From a bacterium ADurb.Bin374 (GTDB taxonomy: Bacteria; Riflebacteria; Ozemobacteria; Ozemobacterales; Ozemobacteraceae): DNA of 13,652 nt. Of this stretch, positions 6,924 through 13,652 are shown in pieces. The notes under the pieces are model-generated. The model ran no database searches and was not told where the DNA came from. It worked only from the letters and a program-made list of their open reading frames with translations. Position numbers and translations under genes: made by a program. Location of the stretch: assembly GCA_002068715.1 (NCBI GenBank), contig MWAR01000136.1, positions 1 to 13,652 on the forward strand, in the 5' to 3' direction. Numbering within the stretch: the stretch's first letter is position 1; each line of letters starts with the position of its first letter.

Positions 6924-8219
6924 TCAGACGATCGTGAACATGAGTTCGCCGTCGGCGACCGTTTCGCCGTCGACCTTCGCCTCGACCTGCACCTTGCCGG
7001 TCGCGCCGCGAACCTTCAGAACCTTCACATGCATTTCGAGCCTGTCGCCAGGCACGACCGGTTTCCGGAACCGGGCCCCGTCAATGCCGCAGAAGAAGGG
7101 AATCTTGCCCTTGTGCTCCGGCTGCGACAGGAAAAGAACGCCGGCGACCTGCGCCATCGCCTCGACGATGAGAACGCCAGGCATAACAGGCCGTTGAGGG
7201 AAATGCCCATTGAAGAACTCTTCATTGGCCGTGACATTCTTGTAACCGACCGCGGAGACGCCGGGCTCGATCGACAGCATCCTGTCGACGAGCAGGAACG
7301 GATATCGATGTGGCAGAATCTGCTTGATTTCTTCAATCGTCATCATAGGGGCGTGATTCCTTTCCTTCTGCTGATGATACACCGCGCACAGCCGTTGCGC
7401 CAGTTTCACGTTCCAGGCATGGCCGGTACGGCAGGCGATGATATGCCCTTTCATGCGGCGTCCGGTCAAAGCCAGATCGCCGATCAGATCCAGAATTTTG
7501 TGAAGCGCGAACTCCTGAGGGTCTCTGAGTCCCTCGGGGTTCATGACCGATCCATCACGTTTCACAACCACGGCATTTTCGAGACTTCCGCCCAAGGCGA
7601 GCCGCTTTTCCTTCAGCATGTCGAACTCGTATTCGAATCCGAAGGTGCGAGCCCGACCGATCCGTTCGATGAAGGTAGTCTCGTCGACGACAAGATGGAC
7701 GGATTGGGGCGAAATGATATTGTCCTTGTATGAAAGACGAAACGTGATCTCGAACCTGTCGGAAGGGAGAAACACGATGCTTTTGTCCCCTTCCGAAAAC
7801 GCGCAGAGGTCGCGGACATCGCAAACCTGCGCGGGAACACCCTGGCCGACGATCCCGGTGTCGCGAAGCGCTTCGGCGAATCGCAGGGCGCTGCCGTCGA
7901 GAATCGGCGGTTCGGCGCTGTCGATCTCGACGATCGCGTTGTCGACGCCCATTCCATACAGGGCTGACATGACATGTTCGACGGTATGGATGACGGCTCC
8001 GTCCTCGCCCCGGATCGTCGTACCGCGCAGCACTTCCTTCACATGCGCCGCACTGGCCTGAACGAGAGGGGTGCCCGGAAGATCCATCCGCCGGAAGGCG
8101 ATTCCGGAATCCGGGTCGGCCGGCTTGAATGTGAGCGTAACCGGCTGTCCGGTGTGCAAACCGACGCCGGTGAGCGTGATAGGCTTACGAATCGTGCGTT
8201 GTTCGGGGGGATGTGTCAT
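6924..8219 (-). CDS. lpxC-fabZ: Bifunctional LpxC-FabZ fusion: lipid A deacetylase and hydroxyacyl-ACP dehydratase
   Basis: One continuous 431-codon frame joins two enzymes. Residues 1 to about 285 are LpxC, the zinc enzyme that deacetylates UDP-3-O-acyl-GlcNAc, the committed step of lipid A synthesis. Visible residues are HTVEHVMSAL (E81 catalytic base, H82 zinc), FALHKILDLIGDL (H240 zinc, D244) and GHIIACRTGHAWN (H267). Residues about 293-431 are FabZ, the hotdog-fold dehydratase of fatty-acid elongation: ILPHRYPFLLVDR, then NGHFPQRPVMPGVLIVEAMA with catalytic H339 and E353, 14 apart as in E. coli FabZ. The linker (YHQQKERNHAPM) is very short. Similar fusions are known in Bacteroidota. The ATG at 8219 is 9 bp after the upstream gene, with GGAAG in the gap. 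Both enzymes draw on 3-hydroxyacyl chains, so the fusion ties their amounts together. Confidence 0.96.
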   Translation of the reverse strand: MTHPPEQRTIRKPITLTGVGLHTGQPVTLTFKPADPDSGIAFRRMDLPGTPLVQASAAHVKEVLRGTTIRGEDGAVIHTVEHVMSALYGMGVDNAIVEIDSAEPPILDGSALRFAEALRDTGIVGQGVPAQVCDVRDLCAFSEGDKSIVFLPSDRFEITFRLSYKDNIISPQSVHLVVDETTFIERIGRARTFGFEYEFDMLKEKRLALGGSLENAVVVKRDGSVMNPEGLRDPQEFALHKILDLIGDLALTGRRMKGHIIACRTGHAWNVKLAQRLCAVYHQQKERNHAPMMTIEEIKQILPHRYPFLLVDRMLSIEPGVSAVGYKNVTANEEFFNGHFPQRPVMPGVLIVEAMAQVAGVLFLSQPEHKGKIPFFCGIDGARFRKPVVPGDRLEMHVKVLKVRGATGKVQVEAKVDGETVADGELMFTIV

Positions 8220-8228
8220 CGGCTTCCG

Positions 8229-8873
8229 TCAGAAGGATTTAATATACTGAAGTTTATATATCGCATCATCATCGCCGCCGTCATCGTCACGACGGGCATA
8301 TTCGAGGCTGACGCCGGGATAGGGCCGCATCTTGACCCCGTAGGACGTCTGCCCATCCACGTGCTCTCCCGCGATGATGACGAGAGGCAGGATCGTCTTT
8401 TCGACACCGACGAAGGTCTTCTTGTCGGTCGTGACAGGATCCTTGATGATACCGCCATGCAACGTCGCGGCGAAGGCTTCGAACGTTTTCGAGCCGGCGA
8501 AGTAGAAGACGCGTGAGCCGAGTGTCATTCCGGCGTCGCCGACGCCCCAGGCGATGTTGGGGATCAACCGGTCTTCCTCGAGAATATTCAGTTTGAAATT
8601 GATGACGTTCTTTCCGGACTCGGCACCGTTCAGGTGGCGCAGCAGGGACAGCTCCATCAGCTTTCCCTGGGCCTTCTGCGTGTACATGACCATGTTGTGG
8701 CCGGCATCGTTGATGTAGGAGGTTTCGCCCATCATGTATGCCGTCGGCAGCGAGATATTCGAAGAACCGAGATACCGCAGGCGCGGAGTTCCAGCCGCTT
8801 CCAAGATGCCGGTGGAAAGGGCGAACAGGATAACAAGAGTCGTCAGGAGCTGAAAAATACCGATGCGCCTCAT
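8229..8873 (-). CDS. Uncharacterised exported protein, probable outer-membrane beta-structure (YjbH-like)
   Basis: The 214-residue product was not confidently recognised. It begins with a Sec signal peptide (MRRIGIFQLLTTLVILFALS, then TGILEA, with cleavage near residue 26-27). The rest alternates short beta-strand-like segments with turns: VINFKLNILEE, RLIPNIAWGVGDAGM, SRVFYFAG, KTFVGVEK, LPLVIIAGEHVDG, SYGVKMRPYPGVSLEYARR. An acidic turn DDDGGDDD precedes the end YKLQYIKSF, and a final Phe is the usual beta-barrel signal for BamA. The 'IPxIAxGxxD ... FxGVE ... AGEHDG' order recalls YjbH/YbjH-type exopolysaccharide barrel proteins, but that is a guess. Its ATG overlaps the lpxD stop (ATGA) and GAGGAG sits just upstream, so it is coupled to lpxD. 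The frame stays open far upstream inside lpxD, but that part is a shadow of lpxD. Confidence 0.85.
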   Translation of the reverse strand: MRRIGIFQLLTTLVILFALSTGILEAAGTPRLRYLGSSNISLPTAYMMGETSYINDAGHNMVMYTQKAQGKLMELSLLRHLNGAESGKNVINFKLNILEEDRLIPNIAWGVGDAGMTLGSRVFYFAGSKTFEAFAATLHGGIIKDPVTTDKKTFVGVEKTILPLVIIAGEHVDGQTSYGVKMRPYPGVSLEYARRDDDGGDDDAIYKLQYIKSF

Positions 8874-9961
8874 TCCTTCTCCTCTGCTGCTTCGACGCCG
8901 AGCCTGGCCTGGATCTCCCTGACCGTCTTCACGAGCTCGGGCAGTTTGCGAATGGCCGCCATGACGCGCTTCTCCTCCATGTGCGGCTTGAGGGGAAATC
9001 CCGACATCATGCTGTTCGGCGGGACGTCCTGCGTGACGACGCCGCGAGCGGCGATCGTGCTTCCGCGGCCGACGGTGACGTGGCCTACCGTTCCCGACTG
9101 GCCCGCGAGGGTCACACGGTCTTCGAGGACGGTGCTGCCCGAGACGCCGACCTGGGCGACGATGATGCATTGTTTTCCAACCGTCACGTTGTGCGCGAGG
9201 TGGACCAGATTGTCGATCTTGGTTCCGTCGCCCACGCGGGTGCTGCCCATTGTGGCGCGGTCGATGGTGACGTTCGCCCCGATCTCGACGTCGGCCCCGA
9301 TCTCGACATTGCCGACCTGCGGAATTTTCGCGTGGCCTTCGCCCGTCGACAGGTAGCCGAACCCGTCGCTTCCGATGACGGCACCGGCGTGAATGATGCT
9401 CCTGGCGCCAACCCGGCAGCCGTGGAGAAGCTTCGCGCCAGGATGCAGTCGCGCGTCGGCACCGACGGACGCGTTGCACCCGACATGTGCCTGGGCACCG
9501 ATCCAGGCTCCGGCATTGATGACGGCATCGGCATCGACGACCGCCATGGGCCCGATGATCGCCGTCGGATGGACATTCGCGGATTCATCGACGAAGGCCG
9601 TCGGATGAATGCCCGGCTTCGGCCTGGCTTCGGGGTGGAAGTATCGGAGGGCTTTGAGGAACCCTTCGTAGGCGTTCGCGAACCTGATCGACGGCAGAGG
9701 GAGTTCGCCGGCTTTTTCGGGAGCGATAACGGCCGCTGCGCGTGTCGCCTTCAGCTGTTCGAGATGTTTTCCATAGTTTTTCGCATCGGAGAGGAAGGTG
9801 ATATCCGAGGATGCCGCATCGGCGAGGGCCGCAATTCCGGTGATGGCAGGACCCGGCACAGCGCCGTCAAGACGGCCGCCAAGAAGCGTCGCAAGCTCGG
9901 CCAGGGAAATGCTCTTCCCGGCAGTCTGCCTGGCTCCGGTATCGGAATGCGTGTGTATCAT
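8870..9961 (-). CDS. lpxD: LpxD, UDP-3-O-acylglucosamine N-acyltransferase
   Basis: LpxD adds the second 3-hydroxyacyl chain, to the 2-amino group of the LpxC product. The 363-residue product (E. coli 341) has the uridine-binding N-terminal domain (ISLAELATLLGGRLDG, then ITFLSDAKNYGKHL), then about 25 turns of hexapeptide left-handed beta-helix (from about residue 118). The catalytic motif NLVHLAHNVTVG has H257 matching H239 of E. coli. GFPLKPHMEEKRVMAAIRKL and a C-terminal helix follow. About 15 residues precede the normal N-terminus, with no better internal start seen; the ATG at 9961 has GAAGGG upstream at a long spacing. LpxA and LpxD in the same operon share the fold but are clearly distinct. 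Its stop overlaps the start of the next gene. Confidence 0.97.
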   Translation of the reverse strand: MIHTHSDTGARQTAGKSISLAELATLLGGRLDGAVPGPAITGIAALADAASSDITFLSDAKNYGKHLEQLKATRAAAVIAPEKAGELPLPSIRFANAYEGFLKALRYFHPEARPKPGIHPTAFVDESANVHPTAIIGPMAVVDADAVINAGAWIGAQAHVGCNASVGADARLHPGAKLLHGCRVGARSIIHAGAVIGSDGFGYLSTGEGHAKIPQVGNVEIGADVEIGANVTIDRATMGSTRVGDGTKIDNLVHLAHNVTVGKQCIIVAQVGVSGSTVLEDRVTLAGQSGTVGHVTVGRGSTIAARGVVTQDVPPNSMMSGFPLKPHMEEKRVMAAIRKLPELVKTVREIQARLGVEAAEEKE

Positions 9962-9990
9962 GCGTTCCAGCCCTTCTGTCTCTTGTGCGA

Positions 9991-10023
9991 GAAAGCGCCC
10001 GCGCCATCGGTCGGCACGGGCGC
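9991..10023 (-). terminator. Hairpin between skp and lpxD (possible attenuator)
   Basis: On the minus strand GCGCCCGTGCC and GGCGCGGGCGC pair over 11 bp with one U-G wobble around a 7-nt loop, then TTTC follows. The T run is short, so full termination is doubtful. Partial termination or RNA processing would lower lpx expression relative to bamA-skp. Confidence 0.4.
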
Positions 10024-10036
10024 CCTGGGAATCAGG

Positions 10037-10642
10037 TCACTTGCCCTTCTTCGGGGCCGGAGCAGCTGCAGGAGCGGCTGCAGGAGCCGAGCCGCCGCCA
10101 TTCAGCGCGGCCAGGACGTCGTCGGTGATGTCGACGCCGCCGAAGTAGCAGAAACGCTTTTCGAACACGGCTTCGAGGTTCTTGGACTTGGCGATGCGGG
10201 AGATCACGGCATCGACCTTGTCATCGAGAGCCTTCGAGAGTCCGCCCATCTTCTCTTCCTCGAGCTCGTAGAGCCGCTTCTGCGACTCTTCGAAAAACTT
10301 CTGAAGTTCGGAATTGGCGTTGGCGAGCGCCTCGCGCTGGGCCCGCAGCTGCGGTTCGAGGGCCTTGGCCTCGGCTTCTTTCTTGGCGTCGCGCAGGTCC
10401 TGCATTTTCTTGGCGATCTCGACATACTTCGCATCGAGGTCGGAAACCTGCTTCTTGCGCGTATCCAGGTCTTTCTGGAGCTTGGCCTTCTCGCTTTCGA
10501 GGTAGGTTTTGGTCTTCTGGGTCTCGGAATACTTCGCGAACAGCTTGCCGGCATCGACATACCCGAAGCTGAAAGCGGCACAAGCCGAAGGCAGTGCCAG
10601 CAGAGCAGCCGCCAGTCCGAGGTGCAGGAATGTTTTCTTCAT
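10037..10642 (-). CDS. skp: Skp/OmpH-family periplasmic chaperone
   Basis: Skp holds unfolded outer-membrane proteins in the periplasm and hands them to the BAM complex. The 201-residue product has a signal peptide (MKKTFLHLGLAAALLALPSA, then CAA), then FGYVDAGKLFAKYSE, the standard OmpH opening (strand plus first helix). A long charged coiled coil follows (about 45-135) and then the return to the body, NLEAVFEKRF...GVDITDDVLAAL, also a family hallmark. The last 20 residues are a low-complexity Ala/Pro tail ending in lysines, which is not typical. Although Cys21 lies near the cleavage site, the residues before it (P-S-A) are a poor lipobox, so it is called soluble. The ATG at 10642 has AAGGAG upstream. 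It lies 40 bp after bamA, as in many Gram-negative genomes. Confidence 0.92.
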   Translation of the reverse strand: MKKTFLHLGLAAALLALPSACAAFSFGYVDAGKLFAKYSETQKTKTYLESEKAKLQKDLDTRKKQVSDLDAKYVEIAKKMQDLRDAKKEAEAKALEPQLRAQREALANANSELQKFFEESQKRLYELEEEKMGGLSKALDDKVDAVISRIAKSKNLEAVFEKRFCYFGGVDITDDVLAALNGGGSAPAAAPAAAPAPKKGK

Positions 10643-10682
10643 GGGGGAGGGATCTCCTTATGTATTGATTAATCTCTGGATG

Positions 10683-12407
10683 TCAGAAGGAACTGCCGAA
10701 GTTGAAGTAGGTGCGACCCTCGTTACGGTCCGTGGCCTTGCCGTAATCGACGGCGACGGGGCCGAGCGGGGTCTGGAGCCGGATGCCGATGCCGTAGCCG
10801 GCCTTTGCGTCGAAATCCTTGGACAATTGGTTGTAATCGAGGCCCCAGGCACTACCGACGTCGTAGAACCCGACCATGTCGAAGTTCTTCGCGATGTTCT
10901 GGCGGATCTCGAAATTCCCGTAGAGCAGCTTCGTTCCGAGGAACTCACGTTCGCGATAGCCGCGAACCGTGTCGCTGCCGCCAACGGAGAACATGTCGTA
11001 GACCGGCACGAAGCCTTCGCCGATCGACGCGCGGCCGCCAACGCCCTGGACCGCGAACACGGTCTTCTTGTTGTTGGAAACCGGAATGTATCTGCGCAGT
11101 GAAAGCACGTATTTGGTGTACTGGTTGGCGCCGCGGAGAAGGCCGCCGGTCGTCTCGACCCAGAACGTATCGTGCAGACCACCCGACGGGCGGAAGCGAT
11201 TGTCGCGCGTGTCCTTGTCGAGAATCGCACCCAAGCTCTGAAGACGGCCGTTCATAACCCCGATCGGTGCCGCCGCGAGAGTCTCATCGGTGGGCGTCAG
11301 GTTGATGTCCTCGTCACGGAACCGGAACGACAGGTCCACATCGCGCCGGATGCGCCGCCCGAGGGTGATGTTGCCGCCCTTGCGCTCCTCGTCGTATTCC
11401 GTGAGGGTGTCGCCAAGGCTGTAGAGGTTTCTTGTATATTTTGTGTTATACAAATCGATACCAAAGCTCCGGGGTTTGTCATTCAGCCAGGGATCGAAGT
11501 ATCCGATTTCGAAGGTCTGGACGCCGCCGAACTCGGTTTTCCCGTAGATTCGCTTTCCCTCGCCCTTGAAGTTGTTCTGGGAAAGGTTCGCGAAGCCGAC
11601 GAGGCCGTTCAGCGAGCTGTAGCCGCCGCCGACGCCGGCCCGGCCGGTTTTCTGCTCGACGACCTGGATCACGAGAACGATCTCCTCGGGGGTCTTGCCG
11701 GGAAGATGGTCGCGCTTCACTTCCTCGAAGAAGCCGAGGTTGTAGATGCGCTGCAGATCGCGCACGATCTTGTTGTTGTCGTAGACCTGGCCGGTCTTCA
11801 CGGTCAGCTCGCGGCGGACAACCTTTTCCTTGGTCTTCTTCAGGCCTTCGACGCGGATCTCCGAGAGAATGCCCTCGGTGATCTCGACGAAGATCTTCGC
11901 GCCCTTGTCTTTCACGTAGGCGTCACTGACCTTGGAGAACAGGTAGCCTTCGCGGGCCAGCAGTTCGTTGATATTCTGGATGTCCTGCGTCAGGAGCTTC
12001 GAGTTGAAAACCGTGCCGATGCGGCTTTCCATGGCCTTCTCGATTTTTTCGTGGGAGACCTTGGTGCATCCCTTGACCTCGATGCTGTCGATGATCTCGT
12101 TTTCCTCGACCTTGAAGACGAGCAGCTTGCCCTTCGCATCGTTGCGGATCTCGGCGCCGACGTAGGAGAAGTATCCCATCTCGCCGAGCCGGGCGATCTC
12201 AGCCTGGACATCGTTCTGCTCGAGGCGGTCCCCGATCTTCATTTTGAGATTCATGAGAATCGTGGATTCGGGAATCATCTTGTTGCCTTCCACCTTGAAG
12301 CCGACGACGAGATTGCTTTCGAAACCGAAAGCGGTGCCGGCCAGAAGGGCAAGACAACAGAAAGCGCCGATCAGGAGTTTGAAAACGGTCGTGCGACTCG
12401 GGGTCAT
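10683..12407 (-). CDS. bamA: BamA (Omp85), outer-membrane protein assembly factor with three POTRA domains
   Basis: BamA is the core of the machine that folds beta-barrel proteins into the outer membrane. The 574-residue product has a signal peptide (about 1-28), then three POTRA domains: about 33-104, 105-181 (starting IDSIEVKGCTKVSHEKIEKA) and 182-253 (starting SEIRVEGLKKTKEKVVRREL). The Omp85 barrel follows from about 255, with GVGGGYSSLNGLVGFANLSQ, NFKGEGKRI, FDPWL, the loop-6 VRGYRE motif at 481-486, and TPLGPVAVDYG near the end, closing in Phe574. E. coli BamA has five POTRAs and 810 residues, so this is a short form. The ATG at 12407 follows AAGGAGTGCT. It is the first gene of the envelope operon. 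Confidence 0.97.
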   Translation of the reverse strand: MTPSRTTVFKLLIGAFCCLALLAGTAFGFESNLVVGFKVEGNKMIPESTILMNLKMKIGDRLEQNDVQAEIARLGEMGYFSYVGAEIRNDAKGKLLVFKVEENEIIDSIEVKGCTKVSHEKIEKAMESRIGTVFNSKLLTQDIQNINELLAREGYLFSKVSDAYVKDKGAKIFVEITEGILSEIRVEGLKKTKEKVVRRELTVKTGQVYDNNKIVRDLQRIYNLGFFEEVKRDHLPGKTPEEIVLVIQVVEQKTGRAGVGGGYSSLNGLVGFANLSQNNFKGEGKRIYGKTEFGGVQTFEIGYFDPWLNDKPRSFGIDLYNTKYTRNLYSLGDTLTEYDEERKGGNITLGRRIRRDVDLSFRFRDEDINLTPTDETLAAAPIGVMNGRLQSLGAILDKDTRDNRFRPSGGLHDTFWVETTGGLLRGANQYTKYVLSLRRYIPVSNNKKTVFAVQGVGGRASIGEGFVPVYDMFSVGGSDTVRGYREREFLGTKLLYGNFEIRQNIAKNFDMVGFYDVGSAWGLDYNQLSKDFDAKAGYGIGIRLQTPLGPVAVDYGKATDRNEGRTYFNFGSSF

Positions 12408-12445
12408 AGCACTCCTTCTATGGATAGACTAGGCTGAGCATGGGC

Positions 12446-12474
12446 ATAATACGCACCGTTCCGAAGAATGTCAA
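12446..12474 (-). promoter_or_regulatory. Sigma-70-type promoter of the bamA-lpxA operon
   Basis: On the minus strand a perfect TTGACA -35 and a TATTAT -10 (5 of 6 matches) are 17 nt apart. The predicted start near 12439 gives a leader of about 32 nt before the bamA ATG. It is the strongest promoter match found in the window and fits a constitutive envelope operon. Confidence 0.8.
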
Positions 12475-12486
12475 GGAAGCGGCTCA

Positions 12487-12533
12487 GGATGCCGTTTTCC
12501 GTCCACATCGTCGGTGCACAGGCACGGGCATCC
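12487..12533. repeat. 7-bp inverted repeat between the divergent promoters
   Basis: GGATGCC and GGCATCC are separated by 33 bp and lie between the bamA promoter and the plus-strand promoter. They could be operator half-sites but may be chance. The rest of the 243-bp gap (12408-12650) holds only the two promoters and ribosome-binding sites. Confidence 0.25.
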
Positions 12534-12590
12534 ACATATATATCGGCTAAACATGCGCCGTCCTCCAACCACTCGGGAAAACATCGCTTC

Positions 12591-12619
12591 TTGTCAGGAT
12601 TTTCCGCATGATTTATGCT
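12591..12619 (+). promoter_or_regulatory. Candidate sigma-70 promoter for the zinc-ribbon/DnaB-N gene
   Basis: TTGTCA (5 of 6) and TATGCT (4 of 6) are 17 nt apart. The predicted start near 12626 leaves a leader of about 25 nt containing the GAGGAGG ribosome site before the GTG start at 12651. Confidence 0.55.
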
Positions 12620-12650
12620 AGATACCTGATTGTCGTGAGGAGGAATACCC

Positions 12651-13652
12651 GTGGCAAAATGTCCCGAGTGTCATCGTGAACTTCCCCTGAGTGGGAAATG
12701 TCCGTTCTGTCAGCGCCCCGCCGCCCCCGGCGGATTTTCCTTCAAGGACCTTCTCCAGAAGCGGACGGACGGAACTCCGCCGACTCCGCCGGCTCCGCCG
12801 CACCCGTCGGATCAACCGGTCGGGGTGAAAGAACCACCGGTTTCCTCCTTCCCGCCCGCCTCGTTCACGCCTCCGCCCACTCCTCCTGCTGTCGCGGGGG
12901 GCATGGAAAGCGGCCCGTCACCTGAAGAGCCGTTGCCCGCCCCACCGACTCCGCCGTCCATCTCCGCATTACCGCCTATTCCCGGACTCCAAACCCCCGC
13001 TGGAGGCTCGGTCCTCGCCGGGCTTCGTGCAAAAGCCGGAGCGGGCACCCCGCTTCCCCCGGCCCCGCCGTCAGCCCCGGAAATGCCGACTCTCCCCCAG
13101 CCCCCGGGAAGACCCTCTCCCGCGCCGGTTCCGCCGACGCCGTCAGAGCGCGATTCCCAGGCGTTTCTGGTCCAGAAAAAAGGGGTCGCCGACGCGAAGG
13201 CGGCTCTCGGCGAGGAAAAAACCGGGCAGGACACGAGCGTCTTCAGCTCGACCATCACCGGCCTTGGCGATGAGGAGATGGAGTGCTCGGTCCTCTCCGG
13301 CCTTCTCAACGACAGCTACATTCTCGAGGCAGCCGTCTCCAAGGGGCTGATCGCGGATCTTTTCTCCACCTCGTATTCCCGCGCGATCTGCAAGGCCATC
13401 ATGGCCCTGCGCGAAGAGAACCGCGACGGCTCGCTGATCGACAAGATCATCATCAAGAACAAGCTGAAGCATCAGGGCGTGTTCGACCTGCCGATGCAGA
13501 ACTACCTGAACCGGGTCATCGCGCAACCCTCTCCAACTCTCGACCAGGTGCTGCATTACCTCGAACTGATGAAGGAACAGGCGCTCAAGCGCCGGCTCAA
13601 GGAAATAGCGACCAATATACACGAATTCATAGACAATCCCGACCCCAACAAG
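12651..13652 (+). CDS. Zinc-ribbon, proline-rich linker, DnaB N-terminal-like protein (partial, 3' end outside window)
   Basis: The 334 codons seen run off the right edge. Residues 1-25 hold a zinc ribbon with two CxxC pairs (CPEC 4-7, CPFC 17-20). Residues about 42-165 are a disordered linker rich in Pro with repeated PPTPP/PPAPP motifs. Residues about 208-330 resemble the helical N-terminal domain of DnaB replicative helicase: MECSVLSGLLNDSYILEAAV, LFSTSYSRAICKAIMALREE, DGSLIDKIIIKNKLKHQGVF, YLNRVIAQPSPTLDQVLHYL and EQALKRRLKEIATNI, in DnaB order. A RecA-like helicase domain may follow but is not in view. The start is GTG at 12651 after GAGGAGG; no earlier start fits. It may be the replicative helicase, or a protein that uses this fold to bind helicase or primase. 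Function is not claimed. Confidence 0.85.
   Translation, partial: MAKCPECHRELPLSGKCPFCQRPAAPGGFSFKDLLQKRTDGTPPTPPAPPHPSDQPVGVKEPPVSSFPPASFTPPPTPPAVAGGMESGPSPEEPLPAPPTPPSISALPPIPGLQTPAGGSVLAGLRAKAGAGTPLPPAPPSAPEMPTLPQPPGRPSPAPVPPTPSERDSQAFLVQKKGVADAKAALGEEKTGQDTSVFSSTITGLGDEEMECSVLSGLLNDSYILEAAVSKGLIADLFSTSYSRAICKAIMALREENRDGSLIDKIIIKNKLKHQGVFDLPMQNYLNRVIAQPSPTLDQVLHYLELMKEQALKRRLKEIATNIHEFIDNPDPNK

Noticed and set aside
8874..9479. Longer N-terminus for the gene at 8229-8873
   Set aside because: The frame stays open upstream, but that stretch is an Arg-rich shadow of lpxD. The start at 8873 has a strong ribosome site and is followed at once by a signal peptide.
10580..10582. Skp Cys21 as a lipoprotein attachment site
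   Set aside because: The residues before the cysteine (Pro-Ser-Ala) do not fit a lipobox, and signal peptidase I cleavage at the Ala-rich site just after it is more likely.
8981..10672. 563-codon plus-strand open frame over lpxD and skp
   Set aside because: It is antisense to two firmly identified genes and crosses their intergenic gap. The translation is low-complexity and rich in Gly, Asp and Arg.
11172..12437. 421-codon plus-strand open frame over bamA
   Set aside because: It is antisense to bamA and overlaps its ribosome site. It is a shadow created by codon bias.
12540..12547. A third GCCGATAT on the minus strand upstream of bamA
   Set aside because: It is identical to the flgM -10 box, but no TAAC/TCAA-like -35 occurs 16 nt upstream. 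A much better sigma-70 promoter lies closer to bamA.

Overview
The window comes from a flagellated diderm (Gram-negative-type) bacterium of fairly high G+C content that makes lipopolysaccharide. It holds eleven protein genes, two of them cut by the window edges. The phylum cannot be fixed from this window. The mix is unusual: a flagellar locus ordered as in Bacillus, next to a Gram-negative lipid A and outer-membrane assembly operon, with an LpxC-FabZ fusion and a short, three-POTRA BamA. An under-sampled candidate phylum (for example one like Riflebacteria/Ozemobacteria) would fit, but that is a guess.

Region 1 (1-5950, minus strand, read right to left): comF, flgM, flgN, flgK, flgL. ComF is a phosphoribosyltransferase-fold competence-type protein. 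FlgM is the anti-sigma-28 factor, FlgN the export chaperone of the hook-filament junction proteins, and FlgK and FlgL those junction proteins. Two sigma-28-like promoters with the same layout (GCCGATA -10 box, 16-nt spacer) lie upstream of flgM and flgK. A rho-independent terminator after flgN separates flgMN from flgKL. FlgL is greatly enlarged by tandem 'flagellin IN'-type repeats, and FlgK carries a segment that resembles FliD.

Region 2 (6023-12474, minus strand): one apparent envelope operon, bamA, skp, lpxD, an uncharacterised outer-membrane-like gene, lpxC-fabZ, lpxA. It starts at a near-consensus sigma-70 promoter (TTGACA, 17 nt, TATTAT) and ends in a perfect 22-bp hairpin. It combines BamA and Skp, which insert and chaperone outer-membrane proteins, with the first steps of lipid A synthesis: LpxA acylates UDP-GlcNAc, LpxC deacetylates the product, LpxD adds the second acyl chain, and FabZ works in the fatty-acid cycle that supplies hydroxyacyl-ACP. 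LpxB is not in the window.

Region 3 (12475-13652, plus strand): a divergent promoter region, then the first 334 codons of a gene that joins a four-cysteine zinc ribbon, a proline-rich linker of about 140 residues, and a domain resembling the N-terminal domain of replicative helicase DnaB. It runs off the right edge, and its architecture is the least familiar thing in the window. No RNA genes, CRISPR arrays, insertion sequences or prophage genes were seen.
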